A stretch of DNA of 15,901 bases, taken from positions 1-15,901 of the forward strand of contig DASWMO010000064.1 in assembly GCA_036399715.1 (NCBI GenBank), given 5' to 3'. Source of the DNA: DASVSE01 sp036399715 (lineage in GTDB: Bacteria > Bacteroidota > Rhodothermia > Rhodothermales > Rubricoccaceae). Made by a program: the position numbers and the translations under genes. The notes under the pieces are model-generated. The model searched no databases, was not told the origin of the DNA, and worked only from the letters and a program-made list of their open reading frames with translations. Positions 8,424-15,901 of this stretch are shown here, in pieces (the first letter of the stretch is position 1; each line of letters opens with the position of its first letter).

Positions 8424-8446
8424 AGAACCCGATGAAAGAGACAGGA

Positions 8447-10648
8447 TCAGCGGGCGACCGTCACGCGGCGGCTCGCCGCGAACGTATCGGCCGAAACGCG
8501 GAGAACATAGACGCCCGGTGCCAGCATGTGGGTGTCCACAACAAGATCACGCGGCGCGTGCACGACGGCGTCGAGCACGACGCCGACGCTGCGGCCGAGC
8601 GCGTCGAAGAGTTCCGCGCGGACATGCTGGGGGCGGTCGACCGTGAGGGCAACCCGCGCGGCGACGGTCACCGGGTTGGGCGTGACGGCCCCGAGGTCGG
8701 CCAGTGTGGGCGCGTCCTCACCGGCTGTCGACCGCGGTGCGACGCGGACCGTGAACCGCGAGGTCCAGTCCCCCGGCGAGGCCGTAAAGTCGAGGTGGTC
8801 GGCCGTCCGGAGGTCGACCGTCTCACCCGTGTCGCCGTCACGGAGCGTGAAGGCCCACTCGGCCGGGACGGCCTCCATGGTCGGCCACGTCAGGCGGTAC
8901 GTCGCGTCGTCGGGCCGGCCGGCGACGAACAGCGCGAGAGCCGACTCGACGGCGCCCTCGGGTGTGAACGTCCGGCTCAGCTGCCCGAGCGGCGTGTCGC
9001 CGTCGAGGAAGGCGATCCGGGCGTCGCTGGCCGCGTCTACGGCCGGCGGGAGGCTGACGTCGAACGCGTCCGAGCCCGCCGTGGCGCCCTCTACGAAGGC
9101 GAGGCGCGCGGTGACCCACTCAGCCACCGGGCCGGCCTCCGTCAGGCGGTCGAGGCGGAACCCGAGGACCCGCTGGGCCGCCGTGAGCGAGATGATCGGC
9201 TCGTTGGTCTGGACGCGACCGGCCTGCTGGTACGTGATCTGCTGGCCGCCGAGGCCCGCCGCAGGGGAAGTGCTCCCGACGGGGATCCACATGCCCTGCA
9301 TCGGGGCGACCGTCCGGTCCGCGAGGTTCGGCGCATTCCGGTCGATGGCGACATACTGTCCCGACGTCCCGAGGTCCGGGTCCCAGACGTAGACGAGTGC
9401 GCCCACAGGCTGGCCACTCGACACGATCTTCTGGGTGTCGAAGTCGAGGGAGAACGGGTTGCCCCCGAGGACGAACACGTTGGACCCGTTTTCGAAGGCG
9501 ATCACGTCCTCCTGGTGCTCGATGCCGCCGGCCCGGAGGGTGTACGGGAGCGGGCGGAAGTCTGAGGCCGGGCCCTGCGGGAAGTCCGCCGCGTCGTAGT
9601 GGTACCAGAAGAACCCGCGCGAGATGGCACTCGCGACGGACCCGGTGGCGTCGAGGGTCTGCGTGAGGCCCTGCGCCGGGACGAAGTTCTGGCCGATGCT
9701 CGAGTTCTTGAAGAGAAGGTTCGAGCCCCCGCTGGGGAAGTTCGTGTTTGGCCCCTGGACGTGGTTCTGGGCCGCGAGGTTGGCGACTGTCCCGCCCATG
9801 ACGGGCCACGCGAGTTGGCGCCAGCCCTTCCGCCCGTCAATCTGCTGCCAGACGTACGAGAGCGGGTCCTGCTGGAGCGTCTCGAAGTTGAGCGCCGCCG
9901 TGCCGTAGTTGTCCGTCTGCGTGGCCGCGGCAGGCGAAAGGAACGAGTTGCTGAGGAAGCCGTCCGGGTTGTCGCCCGAGACGAGCGCAAAGAACTGCAT
10001 CGACTGACGGTCCGACGCGATCGGGGTCGCGCCCGAAGCCGTGCCCGAGAACGGGAGGCGGATTTCGATGCCCTGCGACACGTTTGTGGCGTCTGTCGTG
10101 CCGATGCCCGCGATGTCGGCCGAGCCATTGGCGTCGCCGAAGTAGCGGTCGATGCTGTCGCCGTTGCCGCGCATGCCGGCGAGCTCGGTCACGTTGACGA
10201 AGTAGTTGCCCTCGAATGCGCCGATGGAGACGGCGAAGTCGGCGGTGAAGCCGGCGTCGAACTGGTGGCCGGCGTTGAAGCCGCGGACGCCGCCGGGGCC
10301 GGTCTGGCCACCGTAGTTGCCCGTCGTGTAGCCACCCGCGCGGCTGTCGACGAAGACAATGATGCGGTTACCGGACGAGATGTTGCCGCCGATGCCGAGG
10401 TAGAGCGAGTTCGTCGCCGGGTCGACGTGGGCGTAGAGCGCCGTGAGCTGGTTCGCGGTCGAAAAGCTGGGCGCGGGCCCCCCGGCGTTCGTGCCAAGCA
10501 GCATGTACGGCGAGTCCGTGAGCGTGCCGTCCACGGTCACGGTGCCGACAGGATTGCCGCTCGGGGGCGGGGCGGGCTGGGCCGCCGCTGCGAGCGGCAG
10601 ACCGAGCAGGGTAGCCGCAAACGCGGCGCGCGGAGTCAAAAGGGGCAT
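8447..10648 (-). CDS. large secreted T9SS type A sorting-domain protein, divergent member of the trio
   Basis: A 733-residue protein predicted to be exported by Sec and then by T9SS. The signal peptide is MPLLTPRAAFAATLLGLPLA, with cleavage near AAAQ. Residues about 32-270 form a domain shared with the 10738-12888 protein: YMLLGTNAGGPAPSF, NSLYLGIGGNISSGNRIIVF, RAGGYTTG, FDAGFTADFAVSIG and EGNYFVNV. The YLG(I/V)-GN and FxD layout suggests a beta-sandwich of DOMON/CBM9-like type, which I infer from pattern only. A more divergent middle part begins with WRQLAWPV (W276) and keeps RGFFWYHYD and the MQGMWIPV equivalent of WQGFFAE. The C-terminal sorting domain has VTPNPVTVAARV, FDALGRSVG and LAPGVYVLRV and ends RRVTVAR. 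ATG 10648 is chosen because it begins the signal peptide; the open frame further upstream reads through the neighbouring terminator. No catalytic motif is seen. It is most likely adhesive, structural or glycan-binding. Confidence 0.9.
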   Translation of the reverse strand: MPLLTPRAAFAATLLGLPLAAAAQPAPPPSGNPVGTVTVDGTLTDSPYMLLGTNAGGPAPSFSTANQLTALYAHVDPATNSLYLGIGGNISSGNRIIVFVDSRAGGYTTGNYGGQTGPGGVRGFNAGHQFDAGFTADFAVSIGAFEGNYFVNVTELAGMRGNGDSIDRYFGDANGSADIAGIGTTDATNVSQGIEIRLPFSGTASGATPIASDRQSMQFFALVSGDNPDGFLSNSFLSPAAATQTDNYGTAALNFETLQQDPLSYVWQQIDGRKGWRQLAWPVMGGTVANLAAQNHVQGPNTNFPSGGSNLLFKNSSIGQNFVPAQGLTQTLDATGSVASAISRGFFWYHYDAADFPQGPASDFRPLPYTLRAGGIEHQEDVIAFENGSNVFVLGGNPFSLDFDTQKIVSSGQPVGALVYVWDPDLGTSGQYVAIDRNAPNLADRTVAPMQGMWIPVGSTSPAAGLGGQQITYQQAGRVQTNEPIISLTAAQRVLGFRLDRLTEAGPVAEWVTARLAFVEGATAGSDAFDVSLPPAVDAASDARIAFLDGDTPLGQLSRTFTPEGAVESALALFVAGRPDDATYRLTWPTMEAVPAEWAFTLRDGDTGETVDLRTADHLDFTASPGDWTSRFTVRVAPRSTAGEDAPTLADLGAVTPNPVTVAARVALTVDRPQHVRAELFDALGRSVGVVLDAVVHAPRDLVVDTHMLAPGVYVLRVSADTFAASRRVTVAR

Positions 10649-10687
10649 CGAGGGTCGGGCGCGAGCCCGGGTGAGAATCTGATGGCA

Positions 10688-10714
10688 CCCGCCGGAGCCG
10701 AGGCTCACGGCGGG
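10688..10714 (-). terminator. hairpin downstream of the 716-residue T9SS protein gene
   Basis: CCCGCCG (10688-10694) pairs with CGGCGGG (10708-10714), with an inner GAGC/GCTC stem across a one-base bulge and a four-base loop. It lies 23 bases after the stop at 10738 and ends 39 bases before the ATG of the next gene, so it is either a terminator or an attenuator-like structure in that gene's leader. It has no strong T-run. Confidence 0.6.
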
Positions 10715-10737
10715 CGCCGGGAAAATAAGGTGCCGGC

Positions 10738-12888
10738 CTAGCGGACGACTGTGACGGTCTGCGTCGCCGTTGCCGTCGCGCCAGTGACGCGGAGGACGTA
10801 GACGCCTGGGGCGAGGCCGGCCGCATCGAGGCGCAGGTCGAGCGCGCCGGCCGGGGCCGCGGCGTCGAAGACGTCGAGCACGCGGCGGCCGAGTGCGTCC
10901 GTAAGGGCGGCGCGGACGTGCTGCGGCGCGCCGAGCTCGACCATGACGGTCGCGGCCCCGCGGACAGGGTTCGGGCGGGCTGCGGCGAGGCGGAAGGCAT
11001 CGGCGGGCGTGCCGCCGTCCGTGGCGGTCGCGCCGCGGGGCGAGAGCACGAGTTCGAAGCGCTCCGTCCAGGCCGCCGCGTCGGACGTGAACGTGTACGC
11101 CTCAGCCGTGCCGAGGTCGGTGACGACGCCGGTCGCGAGGTCGCGGAGCGTGGCGGACCAGCCCACGGCGAGCGCGGCGTCCCACGTCAGCGTGTACGTG
11201 CCGGCGTCGGTCGCGAGGAACGAGACGGGGACCGTGCGGGCCGTGCCGTCGTCCGGTAGAGAGTTGACGGCTGTCCGGTATGGAGCGCCGTTCCGCTCCC
11301 CAACTGGAGCGACAAGCGCGTACGGACCCGAAGGCGGCGTGAGCTTCGAGGCGTCGTTCGGGTCCCACCCGGCGATGGCGTCCGGCAGGAGGCGGACGTA
11401 GGCAGCCTCGTCATTCACAGGCAAGCCAGTGCCCGTCGCACCCGAGAGATGAAGTTGAATGAACGATGTAGCGCTGGTTCCTTGGCGCCCATGGAAACGA
11501 GGACGGGCAGTTTCGAGTCGCTTCGCGTAGTCAAACGAGAATGTTGGAGCACCGGTGCTAGTGCTCGGCGAGACGGGGGCCATTTCAGCGAAAAGGCCCT
11601 GCCACGTCGCTATGGAGTCTGGGGCGCTTCCATTGGCTGGGTTCGCCTTGAAGCGGAGAACGTAGCTCCCGGTGGCCGGGTTGAACGCCGCGAACTGATT
11701 GCTCAGGGTTCCGGTCGCAGCCGTCGCCGTGATCCCGTCGACCGTCATTGGATACGCGAACGGGTTGCCGACCATGTAGAACCGGTCGACGGCGTTTTCG
11801 GCGAACGCCCGCGTGACGGTCGCCATTGGCGTCGTCGCGCCGCCCGCCTCGATGGCGAACGTCGAGAGCTCGTAGCTCCGGCTCGTCCCGCCACCGAACG
11901 AACCGGGCTGCGGCGTGATGTCCTGGTCGTAGAACTGCCAGAAGAAGCCGCGGCCGGGCTCAACGGCGTCGGCCGTGCTGGCGGCGGGCGTGTATGCCGT
12001 TCCGGTGTACCCAAGAAACAGGTTGTCTTGTGCCGTCGGGTACTGGCCGGTCACGCCCTGGACAAGGTTGAGCGAGCCTAGGTCGGCCACACGGACGCCG
12101 TCGACGGGCGCCGAGAGGAGGCGGTATCCGGCCACGTTGGCCGAGCGCTGGAAGACAAACGAGACGGGGTTCGGCGTCGCTGCGCCGAAGTTGATCGCCC
12201 CGTTCCCGTAGTTGCCGTCGCCAGAGCCTGCGGGCGAAACGAACTGGTTTGACAGTGTGCCGTCGCCTTCGCTGGTGTAAGCGGCGAACATCCGGACGTG
12301 TGAGCGGTCGAGGGCGAGGTCCGCTCCGGCCCCCGTCGCGCTGAACGTCAGGCGGACCTCGAACCCGCGCGTCGTGCTCCCGTTGGCCGGGCTCGCACCG
12401 ACGTCGGCATCGGCGACGTCGCCGATGAACCGGTTCGACCCGCCCCCGCCCGCGGCCGTGCCGGCCAGCGTGAACAGGTCAACGAAGTAGTTCCCCCCGA
12501 ACGTCCCGATCACGAGGGCGTAGTCGGCCGCGAAGCCAGCGTCGAATGTGGTCCCCGAGTTGAATACGGCGAGGCCGGCCGGCGCGCCGGTCCGTCCGAA
12601 GTCGCCGGTGGTGTAGCCGCCGGCCTTGGTGTCGAGGAAGACGAGGATCCGGTTGTTCTGTTGCACATTGCCTGCCACGCCAAGGTAGAGTTCGTTCTCG
12701 GCTCCGTAGCGGACGTGCGCGTACAGCGCGTTGATTTCGTGGCCCGCTCCGAAGCCGGGCGCCGGGCCGCCAGCGTTGTCGTCAAGCAGGCGGTACGGCG
12801 TCTCGCTGATGACACCGTCGTTGACGTTGACTTGAGCCGAAGCAGACGCTGCGGCTAGGAGTACGAGTAGAGGAAGCAGTCGAATCAT
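10738..12888 (-). CDS. large secreted T9SS type A sorting-domain protein, mosaic paralogue
   Basis: A 716-residue surface protein. The signal peptide is MIRLLPLLVLLAAASASA, cut before Q19. Residues about 22-240 match the N-terminal domain of the 8447-10648 protein: NAGGPAPGFGAG, NALYAHV, LYLGVAGNVQQNNRILVFLD, AGGYTTGDFG, FDAGFAADYALVIGTFGGNY. From residue 255 (YRLLSAPV) it follows the 5722-7818 protein: NLVQGVTGQYP, RGFFWQFYDQD (from 313), GGGTSRSYEL, WQGLFAEM, NDEAAYVRL and DASKLTPPSGPYALVAPVG. The C-terminal sorting domain has ARPNPVRGAATV, TDALGRRVLD and LAPGVYVLRV and ends QTVTVVR. It therefore joins the halves of the other two proteins. The stop is TAG at 10738. A stretch within 11461-11700, coding for the linker before the DEAA block, is less G+C-rich than its flanks. 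Function is unknown; an adhesive or structural role is inferred. Confidence 0.9.
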   Translation of the reverse strand: MIRLLPLLVLLAAASASAQVNVNDGVISETPYRLLDDNAGGPAPGFGAGHEINALYAHVRYGAENELYLGVAGNVQQNNRILVFLDTKAGGYTTGDFGRTGAPAGLAVFNSGTTFDAGFAADYALVIGTFGGNYFVDLFTLAGTAAGGGGSNRFIGDVADADVGASPANGSTTRGFEVRLTFSATGAGADLALDRSHVRMFAAYTSEGDGTLSNQFVSPAGSGDGNYGNGAINFGAATPNPVSFVFQRSANVAGYRLLSAPVDGVRVADLGSLNLVQGVTGQYPTAQDNLFLGYTGTAYTPAASTADAVEPGRGFFWQFYDQDITPQPGSFGGGTSRSYELSTFAIEAGGATTPMATVTRAFAENAVDRFYMVGNPFAYPMTVDGITATAATGTLSNQFAAFNPATGSYVLRFKANPANGSAPDSIATWQGLFAEMAPVSPSTSTGAPTFSFDYAKRLETARPRFHGRQGTSATSFIQLHLSGATGTGLPVNDEAAYVRLLPDAIAGWDPNDASKLTPPSGPYALVAPVGERNGAPYRTAVNSLPDDGTARTVPVSFLATDAGTYTLTWDAALAVGWSATLRDLATGVVTDLGTAEAYTFTSDAAAWTERFELVLSPRGATATDGGTPADAFRLAAARPNPVRGAATVMVELGAPQHVRAALTDALGRRVLDVFDAAAPAGALDLRLDAAGLAPGVYVLRVTGATATATQTVTVVR

Positions 12889-12920
12889 GAGAGAGCGAAA
12901 GGGTTGTGGAAGGGCTTACA

Positions 12921-12951
12921 TGGCCAAAGAAACGAAAGACAGGCCGCTGTC
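12921..12951 (-). terminator. intrinsic terminator of aroC
   Basis: On the minus strand GACAG-CGGC-CTGTC forms a 5-bp stem with a four-base loop (12938-12951). It is followed directly by the T-rich run TTTCGTTTCTTTGG (12924-12937). It begins 36 bases after the aroC stop and lies before the ATG of the surface-protein gene at 12888. The stem is short, but the T tract is the best in the window. Confidence 0.5.
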
Positions 12952-12987
12952 GCAATCGGGTTGTGCATGGTGTCTCGTTTCGTCCGA

Positions 12988-14199
12988 TCACAGCGCCGCC
13001 GCACGGTCCACCTCGACGCGTGCACGCAGCGTCTCGAACGTGTCGCCGCCGTAGCGCTCCAGTAGCGCCTCGGCGAGCGCCCACGCCACGACCGCCTCGG
13101 CGACCGTGCTCGCGGCCGGCACGCTCGTCACGTCCGAGCGCTCGTAGCGGGAGACCGCCTCCTCGCCTGTCGCGAGGTCAACCGTCCCGAGCGGGCGGAT
13201 GAGCGTCGGGATGGGCTTCATCGTGCCGCGGACGACGATCGGCATCCCGTTCGAGATGCCGCCTTCGACGCCGCCGGCATGGTTGCTCGTCCGCGTGAGG
13301 CGCCCGCCGATGCGCGCAATCGGGTCCTGGACGCGCGAGCCGGGGTGCGTGCCGCCGTCCACGCCGTCGCCGACCTCGACCGCTTTCTGGGCCTGGATCG
13401 ACAGGATGGCGCCCGCGAGGCGCCCGTCGAGGCGGCGGTCCGCCTGGGCGTACGAGCCCAGCCCGACCGGGACGCCCGTCGCGACGACCTCGTAGACGCC
13501 ACCGAGCGTGTCGCCGGCCTTCTTGGTCTCGGAGACGTGCGCGACGGCCGCCTCGCTCAACTCGGCGCTGAGCATCCGGACCGGGCTCGCGTCGGCGGCG
13601 TCCGAGAGCGCGTGGGCGCCGCGTTCGAGCAGGGCGTCGCGCGCCTCAGCAGCGTCCCCGGGGTGAGCGACGCCGACGGACCCGACGCGGAGCACGTGGC
13701 TGCCGACCTCGATTCCCAGTGCGGCGAGCATCTGCCGGGCGACCGAGCAGCACGCGACGCGCATCGCTGTCTCACGAGCCGACGACCGCTCGATCACGGG
13801 CCGGATGTCGGGGCCGTGGGGCGGACGGTCAAAGCCGTACTTCTGCGCCCCGGCGAGGTCCGCGTGGCCCGGCCGCGGCAGCGTCACGCGCGCGATCCCC
13901 TCGCCCGTTCCTTCTACGGCCATCGTCTCGGGCCATCCCGCGCGGTCCTTCTCGTACGCCGCGTTCGGAATCAGCAGGGCGACCGGCGAGCCCATCGTGT
14001 GCCCGAACCGGACGCCCCCGAGAATCTGGACCGTGTCGACCTCGAACACGGCGCGCCCCCCGCGGCCGGCGCCCTTCCAGCGCCGCGCGAGGTGGCGGTC
14101 AATGTGCTCCGGCAGCAGCGGCACGCCGGCCGGCATCCCCTCGACGATGCCGACGAGGGCCGCGCCGTGGGATTCGCCGGCGGTGAGGTATCGGATCAT
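12988..14199 (-). CDS. aroC: chorismate synthase
   Basis: Catalyses the last step of the shikimate pathway, the loss of phosphate from 5-enolpyruvylshikimate-3-phosphate to give chorismate, using reduced FMN in the cytoplasm. The 403-residue protein carries the family signatures in order: GESHG (8-12), GRGGRAVFEVD (45-55), FGHTMGSPV (65-73), RPGHADLAGAQKYG (109-122), SSARETAMRVA (139-149), KKAGDTLGG (226-234) and GGVEGGISNGMPI (309-321) with MKPIPT (327-332). The conserved arginines and histidines of the FMN/EPSP site are present. ATG 14199 gives the canonical MIRYLTAGESHG start; the frame is open upstream but reads as arginine/serine-rich noise. The protein is slightly longer than the roughly 360-residue bacterial norm, mostly through Ala-rich ends. 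It stands alone, not in an aro operon, with its own probable terminator. Confidence 0.98.
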   Translation of the reverse strand: MIRYLTAGESHGAALVGIVEGMPAGVPLLPEHIDRHLARRWKGAGRGGRAVFEVDTVQILGGVRFGHTMGSPVALLIPNAAYEKDRAGWPETMAVEGTGEGIARVTLPRPGHADLAGAQKYGFDRPPHGPDIRPVIERSSARETAMRVACCSVARQMLAALGIEVGSHVLRVGSVGVAHPGDAAEARDALLERGAHALSDAADASPVRMLSAELSEAAVAHVSETKKAGDTLGGVYEVVATGVPVGLGSYAQADRRLDGRLAGAILSIQAQKAVEVGDGVDGGTHPGSRVQDPIARIGGRLTRTSNHAGGVEGGISNGMPIVVRGTMKPIPTLIRPLGTVDLATGEEAVSRYERSDVTSVPAASTVAEAVVAWALAEALLERYGGDTFETLRARVEVDRAAAL

Positions 14200-14341
14200 C
14201 GGGCAGAGAGGTGGGCGGGCGGAGACAGAGCGGCGGACGCACAAGTTGCCGACGCTCCCGTTCTCCTCGTCCCCGGCGCCGACGTGACTCCCGCTCAGAC
14301 GGGACAGGATGCCCAGATCGCGAACGACACGAACCGGGCGG

Positions 14342-15340
14342 TCACAGCCCGAGGCGCGACAGCAGGGCGAGGTCCGCCGCAGATGCCTCGCCGGCCGTGC
14401 GGGCGGCGATGAGGCGGCCCGTGTAAACCGTCGCGTAGAGGCCGAGGACGCCGTCGTCGCGGCGGGCGTGCTCCCCGAAGCGTTCCGTCGCCGCGGCGCT
14501 GCGCCACGCGTCCGGGACGTCGTAGCGTCGCGGGCCATCGGCACTAGCGGTCGGCGTGGCCGGGTAGGAACGCTCGGGCTCGAAGAGGCGCTGCCCGAGG
14601 TGGCAGCCTGTGCACTGGGTCGGCGAGCGGAGCGGGCGCGGGGGCGTGGCCGTCGCCGACGTGATTCGGCCCTGGGCGTCGTAGACGGCGAAGTCCCAGA
14701 AGCCGTCTGCGCGGCGGCGCTTGACAGTCGTTTCGAGGACGGCCTCGCCGTCTGCCCCGCTGCCGAGGTGCTCGCCGAGGATGAGCGTGCCCGCCGGGTA
14801 GCGGAGGCCATCGCCCGCGGCGAACGACGAGATGGCCGACCGAAGGGCCGCGAGCGGGACAGAGACGCGGCGCCGCGCGTGCGTCATCACGCTGCCCTCG
14901 ATGTCGACCGAGAACATCGCCGTGTCGGCCGCCGTGCCCGACTCGGGCAGTCCGGACTGGACGCGGAGCGCGGCGAGCGTCGGCGGGAGGCCGTGGCCGG
15001 TCGCGTAGGTCGCGGCGAGAAAGGCCGACAGTTCGGGCCACCCGATGGAGCCGTCGCCGTCTGCATCGCGGAGGTGGGTCCGGATGTCGGGCGCGAGGAG
15101 TTGTGGGTGCAGCGTGAGGTCGTCGCCCTCACCCGTGACGAGGCCCGATGCGAGCGCTCCCCGGTCCGCTCCCGGACCGACGCCGCGTCCGGCGTAGCCG
15201 CCGAGGACGGACTCGGCGAGGCGCCGCGCGCCGGCGCGGTCGAGGCGCAGCGGGACGCTCTCGGCCGTCTGCACATCGACAGGGCCAGTCGAGCAGCCAG
15301 CGAGCAGGGCGAGGCAGAGGCAGGCGAGGCGCAGGGTCAT
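14342..15340 (-). CDS. lipoprotein with EF-hand and cytochrome P460-like CxxCH domain
   Basis: A 332-residue predicted lipoprotein. The signal is MTLRLACLCLALLAGC, with lipobox LAG-C16. Residues 92-103 are a perfect EF-hand loop (DADGDGSIGWPE: D92, D94, D96, G97, I99, E103). A C-terminal domain has YPAGTLILGEH (181-191), TTVKRR (204-209), GFWDFAVYDAQGRI (213-226) and one haem site C243-T-G-C-H247. This order of 'YP-x-G-T', Lys-Arg, Trp-x-[FW]-x-x-[FY]-D and Cx2CH resembles the cytochrome P460 family and related c-type haem proteins; the assignment is by pattern only. The protein would act outside the cytoplasm, perhaps as an electron-transfer or stress/redox protein gated by calcium. ATG 15340 overlaps the stop of the upstream TPR gene (ATGA), suggesting translational coupling. 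A possible alternative is a generic haem lipoprotein unrelated to P460. Confidence 0.8.
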   Translation of the reverse strand: MTLRLACLCLALLAGCSTGPVDVQTAESVPLRLDRAGARRLAESVLGGYAGRGVGPGADRGALASGLVTGEGDDLTLHPQLLAPDIRTHLRDADGDGSIGWPELSAFLAATYATGHGLPPTLAALRVQSGLPESGTAADTAMFSVDIEGSVMTHARRRVSVPLAALRSAISSFAAGDGLRYPAGTLILGEHLGSGADGEAVLETTVKRRRADGFWDFAVYDAQGRITSATATPPRPLRSPTQCTGCHLGQRLFEPERSYPATPTASADGPRRYDVPDAWRSAAATERFGEHARRDDGVLGLYATVYTGRLIAARTAGEASAADLALLSRLGL

Positions 15341-15901
15341 GTGCCAAGGCTGGCGAGGGCGGCCGTCGCCTGCGGGCTGCCGGGTTCGATGGCGAGGATG
15401 CGCTCGAAGAGGCGCCGCGCGTCTGCGGTTCGGCCCTGTCGCTGGCGAATCAGGCCGAGGTTGCCGAGGGCGGCGACGGCGGCCGGGTCTAGGCGAAGAG
15501 CGGCGTCGAACTGGGCCGCGGCAGCGGGCAGGTCGTCCGCGGCGAGGAGCGCCGTGCCGAGGTTGGTGCGGGCCGTCGGGAGGCGCGGGTCGAGGGCGAC
15601 GGCGCGGCGGAGGGCGGCCGTCGCGGCCGGCAGGGCACCGGCCTGGAGGTGGTAGAAGCCCAAGTCGTTCCACGCGCCGGCGTGGCGGACCGGGTCGCCC
15701 CGGAGGCCCGTCTCCAGCACGCGCGCCGCCTCGGCGGGCTGGTCCGCGAGGGCCTCGGCGAGCTTCACGCGCGCCTCGGTGTAGCGCGGCATCAGGCGGA
15801 CGGCCCGGCGGAGGTCGCGGGCCGCGCCGGCGGTGTCGCCGGCGTCGAGGCGGGCGACGCCGAGCCAGAGCGCGGCCGGCCCGCTCGCCGTGTCGCGCGC
15901 G
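15337..15901 (-). CDS. TPR-repeat protein (N-terminus cut by window edge)
   Basis: The last 187 residues of an Ala/Arg/Leu-rich protein made of tandem tetratricopeptide repeats. Five units can be seen: ALWLGVARLDAGDTAGAARD..., EARVKLAEALADQPAEAARV..., AWNDLGFYHLQAGALPAATA..., ARTNLGTALLAADDLPAAAA... and ALGNLGLIRQRQGRTADARR.... They show the W/L-G-Y/L-A-P spacing and the '-LDP-' breaks between repeats. The frame is open to the right edge, so the start and any N-terminal domain are outside the window. TPR proteins are protein-interaction scaffolds. Here the gene ends in an ATGA overlap with the haem lipoprotein gene, so it may help assemble or position that protein, which is inference. The C-terminus (ATAALASLGT) carries no further domain. 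Confidence 0.88.
   Translation of the reverse strand, partial: ARDTASGPAALWLGVARLDAGDTAGAARDLRRAVRLMPRYTEARVKLAEALADQPAEAARVLETGLRGDPVRHAGAWNDLGFYHLQAGALPAATAALRRAVALDPRLPTARTNLGTALLAADDLPAAAAQFDAALRLDPAAVAALGNLGLIRQRQGRTADARRLFERILAIEPGSPQATAALASLGT

Noticed and set aside
9599..10741. 380-codon open frame on the plus strand antisense to the 733-residue protein
   Set aside because: Val/Arg/Glu-rich shadow composition with no motif; the opposite strand is clearly coding.
14289..14304. TCCCG...CGGGA 5-bp stem after the haem lipoprotein gene
   Set aside because: Only five pairs with a six-base loop and no T-run; too weak in this G+C-rich sequence to call a terminator.
14309..15655. 448-codon plus-strand open frame antisense to the haem lipoprotein
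   Set aside because: Shadow of a gene with lipobox, EF-hand and CxxCH; the antisense product is Arg/Glu-rich without features.

Overview
The window is high-G+C DNA (around 70% by eye) packed with genes, nearly all on the minus strand. Three large secreted proteins end in a Bacteroidetes-type 'Por secretion' (T9SS type A) C-terminal domain, no start has a Shine-Dalgarno sequence, and a small PID-CTERM-like protein is present. Together with the base composition this suggests the Rhodothermota/Rubricoccaceae side of the Bacteroidota superphylum (for example a Rubrivirga- or Rubricoccus-like marine bacterium). That placement is inference from protein style; no database was searched.

Left part (1-5361), surface polysaccharide. 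A partial Wzc-like chain-length regulator and tyrosine autokinase (minus) runs off the left edge. A small calcineurin-like phosphoesterase (plus) is divergent from it. It converges on a two-gene unit, fcl then gmd (minus), which encodes the two steps from GDP-mannose to GDP-L-fucose. A 14-bp perfect inverted repeat lies between the converging genes.

Middle part (5362-12888), cell-surface cargo. Three long secreted T9SS proteins (698, 733 and 716 residues) are paralogues built as mosaics. Two share an N-terminal domain; the third has a different, LamG-like one. Two share a closely related middle domain with DNA-level identity, and all three have the same C-terminal sorting domain. Between the first and second lies an 85-residue protein with a signal peptide, ten consecutive prolines and a P-V-D-G-G-L / hydrophobic / basic tail. 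It looks like the target of a different, exosortase-like sorting system. Each of these genes is followed by a hairpin, so they look like separate transcription units.

Right part (12988-15901). This holds aroC (chorismate synthase), a lipoprotein with an EF-hand and a CxxCH-bearing cytochrome P460-like domain, and a TPR protein running off the right edge. The last two overlap by four bases (ATGA) and are probably coupled.

No tRNA, rRNA, CRISPR array, transposase or phage gene was seen. The most interesting content is the mosaic surface-protein family with the PID-CTERM-like protein inside it, and the P460-like/EF-hand lipoprotein. I see no convincing sign of a wholly new multi-gene system.
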